This document shows positions 8,546 through 17,817 of a DNA stretch of 64,000 nucleotides, piece after piece. Origin of the DNA: Alphaproteobacteria bacterium (GTDB lineage Bacteria; Pseudomonadota; Alphaproteobacteria; ATCC43930; CGMCC-115725); the NCBI GenBank assembly GCA_021325525.1, contig JAJPHB010000116.1, positions 1-64,000 of the forward strand, in the 5' to 3' direction. Position numbers and translations under genes: made by a program. Every line of letters begins with the position of its first letter. The first letter of the stretch is position 1. The notes under the pieces are model-generated. The model saw only the letters and a program-made list of their open reading frames with translations, had not been told where the DNA came from and did no database searches.

Positions 8546-8998
8546 ATGGCCGAACGCTATTTCGACGATTTCGCCGTGGGCGAGCGCTTCCTCTCCGCCG
8601 GCGTCACGGTCAGCGAAAGCATGATCCTCGATTTCGCGCTGCGCTACGACCCGCAGCCCTTCCACCTCGATGCCGAAGCGGCGAAGGAGACGATCTTCGG
8701 CGGCCTCATCGCCAGCGGCTTCCAGACCCTGGCGCTCGGCTTCCGCATGATCCTGCAGCTCGATGTCTTCCGCGCCTCGAGCATGGGCTCGCCCGGGATC
8801 GACGAGCTGCGCTGGCCGCGCCCGGTGCGCCCCGGCGACACCATCCGCACCGTGCTCGAAATTCTCGAAAAGACGCCGTCGCGCTCCAAGCCCGACCGCG
8901 GCATCCTGAAGACCGCGGTCTCCGTCCTCAACCAGCGCGGCGAGGAGGTGCTGACCTTCACGGGCATGCACCTCGTGAAGCGGCGGCCGGCCCCTTGA
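8546..8998 (+). CDS. MaoC-family hot-dog dehydratase
   Basis: A single hot-dog domain of 150 residues. The hydratase motif is seen as YDPQPFHLD, with Asp35 and His40 as the likely catalytic pair, followed by FGGLIASGFQT. Members hydrate enoyl-CoA or related thioesters such as mesaconyl-CoA. The start ATG 8546 lies 8 nt after the stop of the tartrate/malate dehydrogenase gene, so the two probably form an operon. An open frame reaching back into that gene is a shadow. The thioester it acts on is unknown. The acyl-CoA dehydrogenase at 10688 is on the same strand but is separated from it by an opposite-strand gene. Confidence 0.8.
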   Translation: MAERYFDDFAVGERFLSAGVTVSESMILDFALRYDPQPFHLDAEAAKETIFGGLIASGFQTLALGFRMILQLDVFRASSMGSPGIDELRWPRPVRPGDTIRTVLEILEKTPSRSKPDRGILKTAVSVLNQRGEEVLTFTGMHLVKRRPAP

Positions 8999-9064
8999 CC
9001 GCGGCGCCGGCCGCCGGCCGCCTCACTTAACGTGCAAGGCCTGTATAGCGGCTATGTCGGTTGC

Positions 9065-10447
9065 TCACGCTGCCCTGAGCCGCCGCGCTTCCGCCTCTGC
9101 CGCCGCCGCGGCCGCCTCTTGGCCGACCGCCGCCGCGGCGCGCGCCGCCTGCGTCCAGCCCCAGATGTTGCGCGGCCGCAGATGCGTCCGCTCCGACAGC
9201 AGCGCTCGGGCGAGGGCGAAGCGGCCATCCTTGAGCGCCGCGTCGATCAGCATCTCGCCGAAGAGGTCGCGCTGGGCATGGCTGCCGCCGATCGCGTGGA
9301 CGGCGCGGCGGAGCGGCGTCAGGCGCTCGACGACACGCCCCCATTCGCGGCGCCGATGCGCGATCGCCGCCTCGGCGAGGCCGAGGCCGATCTCGGCCAT
9401 GACGCGCGACTGGCCTTCACCAGCTTCGGCATAGCGCCGCGCCGAGCGCAGCCAGCGCTCCACCCCCTCCGCGTCGCCCGCCGCGGCCAGGGCCATCACG
9501 TAATGGAGATCGGCGAAGACGAGAATGTGGTCATCGAGCCGCGCCGCCGAGCGTTCGGCGAGCTCGGCCCAGCGCCGCCCGACATCGACCCCTGCCTCTT
9601 CGAGACGCCAGAGCAGCGCCACGGCATTCGTGATGTCGAGATAGTCCTCGGTCGATTCGGCGCGGATCTCGCGATCATAGCGCTCGAGCACGCGGTCGTA
9701 TTCGCCGAGATCGAGGTGGAAGAGCGCGCGATGCCAGCGGATATGAAAGACGAAATTGTTGCAGCCCGCCCATTCCCGGTCGAGCCCGTCGACCCAGGCG
9801 ATGCCCTCGCGGTGCCGCCCCTGCATCTCCATGACATGCGCGACGGCATGCGCCGCCCAGGCATCGGCGGGGTTGAGCGCGATGGCACGCCGGCCGGCGC
9901 GCTCGGCCGCTGCATAATCGCCCGTCTCTTCCAGCCCGAAGGCATGGCATCCGAGGACGAAGCCATAGCCCGGGACCGCCTCGTCCCAAGCATGGAGCAC
10001 GCGCGCCAGGGAATCGCGCATGCCAGCGCTGTCGCCGCGGTAGAAGGTGCTGTACTGCGCCAGCTTCAGCGCCACGAGGTCGCGCGGCTCATCGAGGAGG
10101 ATCGCCTCCCAGCGTTGCAGCGCCCCCTCGTTGTCACCGCGGATCCAGCAGTGCAGCGCCTCGAGATGGCGGCGCTCCCGCGCCTCGGCGCCGACCTCGC
10201 GGATCGTCGCCTCCGCCGCCTGCGCCGCGCGCTCGGCCTTGGCGACGAAATCGCGCCGGCCGAAGAGCATCATGAAGCAGCCCTTGAGGATGTGCGCCAT
10301 GACGAGCTGCGGATCGGCGGCGAGCGCGCGCTTCAGGCAATCGCCCGTGTCGCTCCGAAAGCCGCAATAGGCCATGACCGTGGCATCGAGCGCCGCCGCC
10401 GCCTCGGCGCTCGCCGCCGTGACGGGCACCCCTCGCGCATCCCGCAT
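9065..10447 (-). CDS. tetratricopeptide-repeat protein, TTC38-like
   Basis: A protein of about 460 residues rich in helix-turn-helix TPR-like units, for example the pair around EETGDYAAAERAGRRA and the following ALNPADAWAAHAVAHVMEMQG. The order and the AHAVAHV and FHIRWHRALFHLDLG segments resemble the conserved TTC38-like family found in bacteria and eukaryotes, whose biochemical role is unknown. No signal peptide is seen, so it is probably cytosolic. The start was set at ATG 10447, preceded by GGGGAGGG; the frame extends further but without family resemblance. It is convergent with the MaoC gene. No partner can be inferred from its neighbours. Confidence 0.7.
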   Translation of the reverse strand: MRDARGVPVTAASAEAAAALDATVMAYCGFRSDTGDCLKRALAADPQLVMAHILKGCFMMLFGRRDFVAKAERAAQAAEATIREVGAEARERRHLEALHCWIRGDNEGALQRWEAILLDEPRDLVALKLAQYSTFYRGDSAGMRDSLARVLHAWDEAVPGYGFVLGCHAFGLEETGDYAAAERAGRRAIALNPADAWAAHAVAHVMEMQGRHREGIAWVDGLDREWAGCNNFVFHIRWHRALFHLDLGEYDRVLERYDREIRAESTEDYLDITNAVALLWRLEEAGVDVGRRWAELAERSAARLDDHILVFADLHYVMALAAAGDAEGVERWLRSARRYAEAGEGQSRVMAEIGLGLAEAAIAHRRREWGRVVERLTPLRRAVHAIGGSHAQRDLFGEMLIDAALKDGRFALARALLSERTHLRPRNIWGWTQAARAAAAVGQEAAAAAAEAEARRLRAA

Positions 10448-10519
10448 CGTGAAGCCCTCCCCGCTGCTTTTGAAAAAGCTTAACAGCAAGCTCGTTCGCA
10501 TCGAAGAAGAACACGTCAG

Positions 10520-10588
10520 CGCGGAGGATGCCACGGATCGCTATGGGCGCAGATTCCGGCCTCCGAGTCCCTCTGCGCATCCTCCGCG
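10520..10588. repeat. inverted repeat in intergenic region
   Basis: CGCGGAGGATGC at 10520-10531 is repeated as its exact inverse at 10577-10588, 45 nt away. Next to the right arm is a direct echo, CTCTGCGCAT and CTCTGCGCTA. The element lies in the 240-nt gap between the divergent TPR-protein and acyl-CoA dehydrogenase genes. The composition resembles short intergenic repeats with alternating CGCAGAGG/CGCGGAGG units that I remember from environmental genomes. No second copy is visible in this window. Confidence 0.4.
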
Positions 10589-10687
10589 ACCTCTGCGCTA
10601 ACGTTCATCGGATCGACGTTTCGCGCAGGCCAGCGACGCCGTATCATCGCGCGGAAGATCGTCAGATCTGAGAGCGGGTGAGGCAGC

Positions 10688-11884
10688 ATGGAATTCGGCT
10701 TGAGCGCGGCACAGCTTGCGCTGCAGACGCGGGCGCGCGAGCTGGCGCGCAGCGAGCTGGCGGGTCGCGCCGCCGAGATCGACCGCAGCGAGGAATACCC
10801 TTGGGAGAATGTGCGGCTGCTGAAGGAGGCGGGCTTCTTCGGCATGACCATCCCGCGCGATTATGGCGGGCCCGGCCTCTCCTATTTCGACGCCATCCTC
10901 GTCGTCGAGGAGGTTTCGCAGGCCTGCGGCGTCAGCGGCCGCATCGTCGTCGAGGCCAATATGGGCGCGATCGGCGCCATCATGAAATACGGCACCGCGG
11001 CGCAGAAGCGCCTTGCCGCGGAGCTCGTCCTCGCCGGCGACAAGCCGGCGATCTGCATCACCGAGCCCGAGGCCGGGAGCGCCGCGAGCGAGCTCCAGAC
11101 GCGGGCGCAGCGCAAGGGCGACCGCTATGTCATCAACGGCCGCAAGCACTGGATCACCGGCGGCGGCGTCTCGCGCCTCCACCTCGTCTTCGCCCGCGTC
11201 TTCGACGCCGCCGGCGAAGAAGAGGGAATCGGCGCCTTCATCGCCTTGCGCGACGAGACGCCCGGACTCGTCATCGGCAAGCGCGAGCCGGCGATGGGGC
11301 TGCGCGGCATTCCTGAGGCCGAGATCCGCTTCGAGGACATGGAGGTTCCGGCGACGGCCCTCGTCATGCCGCCACGCGGCCTCAAAAAGGGCTTTGCCGA
11401 TCTCATGAACGCCTACAACGCCCAGCGCGTCGGCGCCGCGACGGTCGCGCTCGGCATCGCCGAAGGGGCCTATGCGCTCGCCCTCGACTACTTGCAGGAG
11501 CGCCAACAATTCGGCCGGCCGATTTACGAATTCCAGGGCCTGCAATGGATGGCGGCCGATATGGCGATCGCGATCGCCGCGGCGCAGGCGCTCATCTACA
11601 AGGCGGCGGCCAATGCCGGGGCAGGGCTCCCCGACGCGCTCGAAGCCGCCGAAGCCAAGGTCCTCGCCGCCGAGACGGCGATCAAGGTCACGAACGACGC
11701 GTTGCAGCTCTTCGGCGCCGCGGGCTATTCGCGCAACCGGCCTTTGGAGCGCATGGCGCGCGACGCGCGAATGTTCACCATCGGCGGTGGCACGGCGCAA
11801 ATCCTGCGGACGGTCATCGCCTCGCGTCTCTTGAAGCGCCGGCTGCCCCAGACTCGCGACGGCTATGCGCGCGAGAGCTCATAA
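10688..11884 (+). CDS. acyl-CoA dehydrogenase
   Basis: A 398-residue flavoprotein with the standard three-domain order: an N-terminal helical domain, the middle beta domain with CITEPEAGSAAS and KHWITGGG, and the C-terminal helical domain with QFGRPIYEFQGLQW and the adenine-binding segment near LQLFGAAGYSRNRPLERMARDAR. It oxidises an acyl-CoA thioester at the alpha-beta position and passes electrons to ETF. The position of the catalytic carboxylate common to short-chain enzymes, near ARDARM, is not a clear Glu, so the substrate class is open. The start ATG 10688 follows GTGAGGCAGC. It stands alone, with 124 nt before gpmI. Confidence 0.85.
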   Translation: MEFGLSAAQLALQTRARELARSELAGRAAEIDRSEEYPWENVRLLKEAGFFGMTIPRDYGGPGLSYFDAILVVEEVSQACGVSGRIVVEANMGAIGAIMKYGTAAQKRLAAELVLAGDKPAICITEPEAGSAASELQTRAQRKGDRYVINGRKHWITGGGVSRLHLVFARVFDAAGEEEGIGAFIALRDETPGLVIGKREPAMGLRGIPEAEIRFEDMEVPATALVMPPRGLKKGFADLMNAYNAQRVGAATVALGIAEGAYALALDYLQERQQFGRPIYEFQGLQWMAADMAIAIAAAQALIYKAAANAGAGLPDALEAAEAKVLAAETAIKVTNDALQLFGAAGYSRNRPLERMARDARMFTIGGGTAQILRTVIASRLLKRRLPQTRDGYARESS

Positions 11885-12008
11885 GAAGGCGCTGCTTCGG
11901 GAGCGATGCCCGCCGCGAGCGAGGGGCTGGCCGAAAACGGTTCACCGGACATGGCGGGAACGGTAATCTGCGGGGATTCGTTGGCCTCGATTTCAGAGCC
12001 TTTGCGTG

Positions 12009-13595
12009 ATGCCGCCGATGAACGAGCCCGATCGTCGCCGCCCCGTTGTCCTCTGCATTCTCGACGGCTGGGGCCACCGCACAGAGTGCGCCGATAACGG
12101 CATCCTGCAGGCGAGAACGCCGAATTGGCGGCGCATCGTCGGCGCCAGCCCGCACGCCCTCCTCCAGGCGAGCGAGCTTTTCGTCGGGCTGCCCACGGGG
12201 CAGATGGGCAATTCCGAGGTCGGCCATATGAATATCGGGGCCGGCCGGGTCGTCCTTCAGGATCTGCCGCGCATCGATGCGGCGGTCGCCGATGGTTCCC
12301 TGGCCGCCAACCCGCGCCTGGTCGAATTCGCGGCGGCGGTCGGAACGCGCGGCGGAACGGCGCATCTCATCGGCCTTGTCTCGCCGGGCGGCGTCCATTC
12401 GCATCAGAGCCATATCGCGGCGCTGGCGACGGCGCTCGCCGGGCGCGGGCTTCGCGTCCGCATCCACGCCCTCCTCGACGGGCGCGACACGCCGCCGCGC
12501 AGCGCCAAGGAGTATGTCGCGAGCCTCCGCCGCGATGTCGGCGACGCGGGCGACGTTGCCATCGCCACGGTCTGCGGCCGCTATTACGCAATGGACCGCG
12601 ACAAGCGCTGGGAGCGCGTCGAGAAAGCCTACCGCGCCATCGTCGATGCGAAGGGCGAGAGCGCGGCCGATCCGCTCACCGCCATCGAGCAATCCTATGC
12701 CGCAGGTCAGGGCGACGAGTTCGTGCTGCCGACGGTGATCGGCGATTATGCGGGCATGCGCGACGGCGACGGCGTGCTTTGCGCCAATTTCCGGGCCGAC
12801 CGCGTCCGCGAGATCCTGGCGGCGCTGCTCGACCCGGGCTTCGCCGGCTTCGAACGCAGCCGGCGGGTCGCGTTCGCCGACGCCCTCGGCATGACGGAAT
12901 ACTCGACGGAGCTCAACCGCTTCCTCGGAACGCTCTTCCCGCCCGAGAGCCTCGCGCACAGCTTCGGCGAGGTCATCGCGGAGGCGGGGCTGAGGCAGCT
13001 CCGCATCGCCGAGACCGAGAAATACGCGCACGTCACCTTCTTCTTCAATGGCGGGCGCGAGACGCCCTTTCCCGGCGAGGAGCGCATCCTCGTGCCCTCG
13101 CCCAAAGTCGCGACCTACGATCTGAAACCAGAGATGTCGGCCTTCGAGGTGACCGACAAGCTCGTCGCGGCGATCGCCTCCGACCGGTTCGATGCGATCG
13201 TCCTCAACTACGCCAACACCGATATGGTCGGCCACACCGGCGATCTCGGTGCCGCGGTGAAGGCGGTCGAAGCCGTCGATACCTGCCTCGGCCGCCTTGC
13301 CGAGGCGGTCGAGCGTGCCGGCGGCAGCCTGCTCATCACCGCCGACCACGGCAACGCCGAGATGATGAAGGATCCGGCGACAGGCCAGCCGCATACCGCC
13401 CATACCTTGAACCCGGTCCCGATCGTTCTCTTCAACCCGCCCGCTGGTGTCACCGGGCTCGAGGATGGTCGCCTCGCCGATATCGCGCCGACCTTGCTCG
13501 CCATTCTCGGCCTGCCGCAACCGGCCGAGATGACCGGGCACAACCTGCTGCAACGGCGAATCGCGGCGCGTGCCGCGCGACGTGCCGGCGCCTGA
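12009..13595 (+). CDS. gpmI: 2,3-bisphosphoglycerate-independent phosphoglycerate mutase
   Basis: A protein of about 528 residues with the alkaline-phosphatase-like fold of iPGM. It converts 3-phosphoglycerate to 2-phosphoglycerate in glycolysis using two Mn ions. The metal motif LDGWG is near residue 20 and the phosphoserine loop GNSEVGHMNIGAGR is near 68-81. LLDGRDTPP, the FNGGRE segment and ADHGNAEMM complete the active site. The start is ambiguous: GTG 12006, ATG 12009 and ATG 12018 are all in frame, with no strong ribosome-binding site. I use 12009. It overlaps the next gene by 26 nt and heads a run of five overlapping or closely spaced genes ending in rppH, a layout common in alphaproteobacteria. 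Confidence 0.95.
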   Translation: MPPMNEPDRRRPVVLCILDGWGHRTECADNGILQARTPNWRRIVGASPHALLQASELFVGLPTGQMGNSEVGHMNIGAGRVVLQDLPRIDAAVADGSLAANPRLVEFAAAVGTRGGTAHLIGLVSPGGVHSHQSHIAALATALAGRGLRVRIHALLDGRDTPPRSAKEYVASLRRDVGDAGDVAIATVCGRYYAMDRDKRWERVEKAYRAIVDAKGESAADPLTAIEQSYAAGQGDEFVLPTVIGDYAGMRDGDGVLCANFRADRVREILAALLDPGFAGFERSRRVAFADALGMTEYSTELNRFLGTLFPPESLAHSFGEVIAEAGLRQLRIAETEKYAHVTFFFNGGRETPFPGEERILVPSPKVATYDLKPEMSAFEVTDKLVAAIASDRFDAIVLNYANTDMVGHTGDLGAAVKAVEAVDTCLGRLAEAVERAGGSLLITADHGNAEMMKDPATGQPHTAHTLNPVPIVLFNPPAGVTGLEDGRLADIAPTLLAILGLPQPAEMTGHNLLQRRIAARAARRAGA

Positions 13596-14901
13596 GCCGC
13601 GCTCCGCCCGCCGGGTGCGGCGCGCGGTCGCAGCGATTTCTCTTCTCCTCGCCCTCGGGACGCCCGGCACCCTCGCCGCCGATGCGCCGGAGCAGCGGCT
13701 GAAATCCGTCGAGCAAGCGATCGAGGAGGGTCGGCAGGCGCAAAGCCACTTCACGGCCGAGGCGACGGCACTTACCGCCGAGATCGCGCGGCTGCGGAGC
13801 GCCAGCGTCAGCGCCGCGCAGGCCGCCCAGCAGCACGAGGCGGCGCTGACGGAGCTCGAGGCGCAGCTCGCGCGGCTCGACCGGGACGAAGCCGCAAAGG
13901 CAGCCGATCTCCGCCGCCGCGGCGGCGAGTCGGTATCGCTGCTGATGGCTCTCGAGCGCCTGGCCCGCAATCCGCCGGAAGCCCTTGCGCTGTCTCCCGG
14001 AACAGCAGTCGACCAGGCGCGCGCGGCTCTGCTGCTCGGGGCCGCGCTGCCGCGCATCGAGGAGAAAGCGCGGCGGCTGCGGGCCGAACTCGACGATCTG
14101 CGCAGGTTGCGCGAGGGAATCGCCGAGAAGCGGCGGTCGCTCCTCGCCGAGCGCGACGCTCTGGCGCAGGAGCAGCTCGCGCTCAAGGCGCTGACCGCGC
14201 GCAAATCCGTGCTGCTGGAAGCGGCATCGCGCGGCGCCGAGATCGGCTCCCAGCATCTGGCGCAGCTTTCGGCCGAGGCGAGCGACCTGCGCGATCTCAT
14301 CACGCGCCTCGAAGCGGAGCGGCAGCGACGGGAGGAGGAGCAGCGCCGGACGGAGGCCGAGTTGAGGGCGCGCGCCGCAACCCCGCCGCCACGCCCCGCC
14401 GCCGAGCCGCCGGCGCAGGACGGGGCCGTCGCCGGGCCTGTGCGAGCGCCCTCTGCGGCGACCGCTGCAATGGCGAAGCCCGAGGGCTTGCGACCCTTCT
14501 CGCAGGCGCATGGCGCCATGCTGATGCCCGCCACCGGGCGCATCACGCGGCATTACGGCGAGAACGACGAATACGGGGCGGCAAGCAAGGGCATCCTCAT
14601 CGAGACCCGCCCCGGCGCGCAAGTCGTCGCCCCTTTCGACGGCCGCATCGAATTCGCCGGTCCGTTCCGCGGCTACGGGCAAATCTTGATCATCGAGCAT
14701 GGAGACGGGTATCATTCGCTACTCGCGGGACTGGAACGGATCGAGGGCGTGGTCGGACAGTGGTTGGTGGCCGGCGAGCCGGTCGGCGTCATGCCGAGCG
14801 GCGACCGTCCCCCCTCGCTTTACCTCGAGCTCCGTCGTCACGGACAGCCGATCAACCCGTTGCCGTGGCTGGCGACACGCGAAGATAAGGTAAGCGGATG
14901 A
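13570..14901 (+). CDS. envC: EnvC-like murein hydrolase activator with degenerate LytM domain
   Basis: A protein of 443 residues starting at a GTG inside gpmI. A basic N-terminus and hydrophobic stretch (AVAAISLLLALGTPG) act as a signal peptide. A long charged coiled coil covers about residues 40-265, then a Pro/Ala linker and a C-terminal M23 (LytM) domain from about 315. The domain lacks the zinc ligands of active M23 enzymes: the first motif reads RHYGENDEY and the last LYLELRRHG instead of His-x-His. This is what EnvC does in Escherichia coli, where it activates amidases at the septum rather than cutting peptidoglycan itself. An amidase gene is not in the window. The stop overlaps the ctpA start (ATGA). 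Confidence 0.85.
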   Translation: MPRDVPAPEPRSARRVRRAVAAISLLLALGTPGTLAADAPEQRLKSVEQAIEEGRQAQSHFTAEATALTAEIARLRSASVSAAQAAQQHEAALTELEAQLARLDRDEAAKAADLRRRGGESVSLLMALERLARNPPEALALSPGTAVDQARAALLLGAALPRIEEKARRLRAELDDLRRLREGIAEKRRSLLAERDALAQEQLALKALTARKSVLLEAASRGAEIGSQHLAQLSAEASDLRDLITRLEAERQRREEEQRRTEAELRARAATPPPRPAAEPPAQDGAVAGPVRAPSAATAAMAKPEGLRPFSQAHGAMLMPATGRITRHYGENDEYGAASKGILIETRPGAQVVAPFDGRIEFAGPFRGYGQILIIEHGDGYHSLLAGLERIEGVVGQWLVAGEPVGVMPSGDRPPSLYLELRRHGQPINPLPWLATREDKVSG

Positions 14902-16277
14902 AACGTTTTGGTCTGGTCGCGGCGACCGCCGCAGCGCTCGTCTTCCTCAGCATTCCGGCCGTCCCGCAGGCGCAGACGGACAATTCGACGGAAAAGTCGG
15001 CGAAATCCAACGCCGACACCTACCGCCAGCTCAACCTCTTCGCCGAAGTGTTCGAGCGGGTGCGCTCGGACTATGTCGAAGAGGTCAGCGACGAGCAGCT
15101 CATCGAAGCGGCGATCAACGGCATGCTGTCCTCGCTCGACCCGCATTCGAGCTATCTCAACGCGAAAAACTTCAAGGACATGCAAGTGCAGACCCGCGGC
15201 GAATTCGGCGGGCTCGGCATCGAGGTCACGATGGAGAACGGGCTCGTCAAGGTGGTCTCGCCCATCGACGACACGCCGGCCGCGAAAGCCGGCCTCAAAC
15301 CCAACGATCTCATCACCCATCTCGACGGCGAGCCGATCCTCGGCCTCACTCTGCCGGAAGCGGTCGAGAAGATGCGCGGCCCGGTCAACAGCGAGGTCAA
15401 GCTGACGATCCGCCGCGAGGGCCGCGAGCCCTTCGACGTCACCCTGACGCGGGCCGTCGTCAGGATTCAGTCCGTCAAATCGCATCTCGAAGGCGACAAT
15501 GTCGGCTATATCCGCATCACGAGCTTCAACGAGCAGACGGATAGCGGGCTCCATGCGGCGGTGAAGTCGCTGCAGGAGAAGGCCGGCAACAAGCTCGTCG
15601 GCTATGTCCTCGACCTGCGCAACAATCCCGGCGGCCTGCTCGATCAGGCGATCGCCGTCTCCAACGACTTCCTCCAGCGCGGCGAGATCGTCTCGACGCG
15701 CGGCCGCCGCCCGGACGACGCGCAGCGCTACAATGCGCGGCCGGGCGACATCACCAATGGCCTCCCCGTCGTCGTCCTCATCAATGGCGGCTCGGCCTCG
15801 GCTTCGGAGATCGTCGCGGGCGCGCTCCAGGACCATCGCCGCGCCATCCTGCTCGGCACGCGCTCCTTCGGCAAAGGCTCGGTGCAAACGATCATCCCCC
15901 TGCCGGGCCATGGCGCCATCCGGCTCACCACGGCGCGCTACTACACGCCCTCCGGCCGCTCGATTCAGGCCAAGGGGATCGAGCCCGACATCGTCGTCGA
16001 GCCGGCCAAGATCGAGAGGATCGCCAATGGTGACGCCCTCCGCCACGAGGCGGATCTGAAGGGCGCTTTGAAGAACCCGGATGCGCCGACCACCGCCTCC
16101 GGTGCGGCGCCGAAGCCGAACGTTCCGCCCGGAACGACGCCGGCGGCCACCCCGGGAAAGGGCGAGCAGAACTCGGTCGATCCGCTGGTACTGGGGACGG
16201 CCGAAGACTATCAGCTCGCCCGCGCGGTCGACATGCTGCGCGGCTTGTCCCTGTTCAACGGCCGAACCGTGAATTGA
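14898..16277 (+). CDS. ctpA: carboxyl-terminal processing protease, S41 family
   Basis: A periplasmic serine protease of 459 residues. A signal peptide occupies about 1-26 and a PDZ domain about 95-180 (GGLGIEV). The S41 catalytic domain follows, with the nucleophile in GGSASASE (297-304) and the general base Lys326 in FGKG. Family members trim C-termini of periplasmic and envelope proteins and affect peptidoglycan hydrolases. The Pro/Thr-rich tail after about residue 390 is unstructured. Its ATG overlaps the envC-like stop by 4 nt, so translation is likely coupled. This envC-ctpA pairing is typical of alphaproteobacteria and suggests joint control of cell-wall hydrolysis. Confidence 0.95.
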   Translation: MKRFGLVAATAAALVFLSIPAVPQAQTDNSTEKSAKSNADTYRQLNLFAEVFERVRSDYVEEVSDEQLIEAAINGMLSSLDPHSSYLNAKNFKDMQVQTRGEFGGLGIEVTMENGLVKVVSPIDDTPAAKAGLKPNDLITHLDGEPILGLTLPEAVEKMRGPVNSEVKLTIRREGREPFDVTLTRAVVRIQSVKSHLEGDNVGYIRITSFNEQTDSGLHAAVKSLQEKAGNKLVGYVLDLRNNPGGLLDQAIAVSNDFLQRGEIVSTRGRRPDDAQRYNARPGDITNGLPVVVLINGGSASASEIVAGALQDHRRAILLGTRSFGKGSVQTIIPLPGHGAIRLTTARYYTPSGRSIQAKGIEPDIVVEPAKIERIANGDALRHEADLKGALKNPDAPTTASGAAPKPNVPPGTTPAATPGKGEQNSVDPLVLGTAEDYQLARAVDMLRGLSLFNGRTVN

Positions 16278-16287
16278 CCCGCGCCGC

Positions 16288-17301
16288 GTGTTTCGCCGTG
16301 ATGACGAGCTAGCGGTCGGACCGGCTCGCCGGCCGCCGAAACCGTGGGTCGTCGCCGCCGCGATCGGCCTCGCCATCGTCATTGCGGGCGGGCTCTGGGC
16401 TGTGCTCTCTGCCGGCGGAAGCAATCCGCGCGGACGGACGCAGGTCGAGCTCGCCCTGCCCCGCTTCTCCCGCCTCGATCCGGCGCGCAGCGGCGACCCC
16501 GCCCTCATCGAGCGCGGCGCGTCGGGTCCCTTGCCCATGGTCGCCAATGACGGGCGCAAGGCCTGGCAAGCCTATGCCCGCCCCTTCGACCGCAACGATA
16601 GCCGCCCGCGCATCGCCATCGTCATCGCCAATCTCGGCCAGGCGCGCGCCGAGACGGAAGCCGCCATCGCCAAGCTTCCGGGCGCCGTGACGCTGGGCTT
16701 CAACCCTTACGCCCCGGATCTGCCGGGCTGGGTCGAGAAGGCGCGCGCCGCCGGCCATGAACTCATCATCGGCGTGCCGATGGAGCCGCTCGACTACCCG
16801 CGCCAGGATCCGGGACCGGAGACGCTCCTCCTGTCGCTGTCGCCGAAGCAGAACCTGGAGCGCCTCGAATGGTCGCTGAGCCGGGCCAGCGGCTATGTCG
16901 GGGTGACGAATTTCATGGGCTCGCGCTTCACCGCCGCCAGCGCCGAGCTCCGCCCGATCCTGGAGGTCGTCAAGGGACGCGGCCTCCTCTTCCTCGAGAC
17001 GCGCGTCTCGAACCAGAGCGCCGTGCCCGCCCTCGCAGACGAGTTCGCCCTGCCGCACGCGGCGAACGACCGCGATCTCGACGCGGAGGGCTCCCGCACG
17101 GGAATCGACCAGGCCTTGGCAGAGCTCGAAGGAATCGCGCGCAAGCGCGGCGGCGCCGTCGGCACGGGAAGCGGGTATCCCGCGACGATCGAGCGCGTCG
17201 CCGCCTGGGCTGCGACCCTCGACGGCAAGGGCTTGGCATTGGCGCCGCTCTCCGCTCTCGTCGCGATGCAGGCGGGCCTCGCCAAGGAAGCCGGCAAGTG
17301 A
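16288..17301 (+). CDS. yibQ: divergent polysaccharide deacetylase family protein (YibQ type)
   Basis: A protein of 337 residues. One transmembrane helix (about residues 20-43) anchors a periplasmic domain. From about residue 108 the sequence IAIVIANLGQARAET opens the TIM-barrel-like divergent deacetylase domain, with GVPMEPLDYPRQDPGP and NFMGSRFT as conserved segments. In the family's usual DDxG-type motif an Asn replaces Asp here (VIANLG). The YibQ family lies beside envC and ctpA in many proteobacteria, but its substrate is unproven. The GTG start at 16288 is 10 nt after ctpA. Its stop overlaps the rppH start (GTGA). Confidence 0.8.
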   Translation: MFRRDDELAVGPARRPPKPWVVAAAIGLAIVIAGGLWAVLSAGGSNPRGRTQVELALPRFSRLDPARSGDPALIERGASGPLPMVANDGRKAWQAYARPFDRNDSRPRIAIVIANLGQARAETEAAIAKLPGAVTLGFNPYAPDLPGWVEKARAAGHELIIGVPMEPLDYPRQDPGPETLLLSLSPKQNLERLEWSLSRASGYVGVTNFMGSRFTAASAELRPILEVVKGRGLLFLETRVSNQSAVPALADEFALPHAANDRDLDAEGSRTGIDQALAELEGIARKRGGAVGTGSGYPATIERVAAWAATLDGKGLALAPLSALVAMQAGLAKEAGK

Positions 17302-17795
17302 CGCCCTCGCCCTGCGCCGGCGACGACGCCTACCGCCCGGGCGTCGGCATCATGCTGCTCAACCATGCCGGCGACGTCTTCGTCGCACGGCGGATCGACA
17401 TGAAGGAGGAGGCCTGGCAGATGCCGCAGGGCGGCATCGATCCAGGCGAGGCGCCGCGCGCCGCGGCGCTGCGCGAGCTGAAGGAAGAAATCGGCACGGA
17501 CAAGGCCGTGATCCTCGGCGAGAGCGCGGGCTGGCTCTATTACGATCTGCCGGCGGAGCTGCACGGCCGCGTCTGGGGCGGCCGCTATCGCGGCCAGCGC
17601 CAGAAATGGTTCGCCATGCGCTTCACCGGCACGGATGCGGATATCGACCTTGCCACAGAGCATCCGGAGTTCAACGCCTGGAGATGGGTCGCCCCGCCGC
17701 GCCTGCCGGAGCTCATCATCCCCTTCAAGCGCCAGCTCTATTGCGAGGTGCTCGCAGAGCTCGGCGCCTATTGCGGGCTGGAGCGCCCATCCTGA
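17298..17795 (+). CDS. rppH: RNA pyrophosphohydrolase (Nudix)
   Basis: A 165-residue Nudix hydrolase. The Nudix box lies at residues 45-67, with GGIDPGE, RELKEE and IGT, and all metal-binding glutamates are present. RPGVGIMLLN, QMPQGGID and GQRQKWF are characteristic of RppH. The family removes pyrophosphate from 5'-triphosphorylated mRNA ends to start decay, and in some relatives hydrolyses dinucleoside polyphosphates. The GTG start (17298) overlaps the preceding stop by 4 nt, so it is the last gene of the gpmI-envC-ctpA-yibQ run. A longer frame begins inside yibQ and was rejected. Confidence 0.93.
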   Translation: MTPSPCAGDDAYRPGVGIMLLNHAGDVFVARRIDMKEEAWQMPQGGIDPGEAPRAAALRELKEEIGTDKAVILGESAGWLYYDLPAELHGRVWGGRYRGQRQKWFAMRFTGTDADIDLATEHPEFNAWRWVAPPRLPELIIPFKRQLYCEVLAELGAYCGLERPS

Positions 17796-17817
17796 GAGCG
17801 CGAAGCTAGGCCGATCG

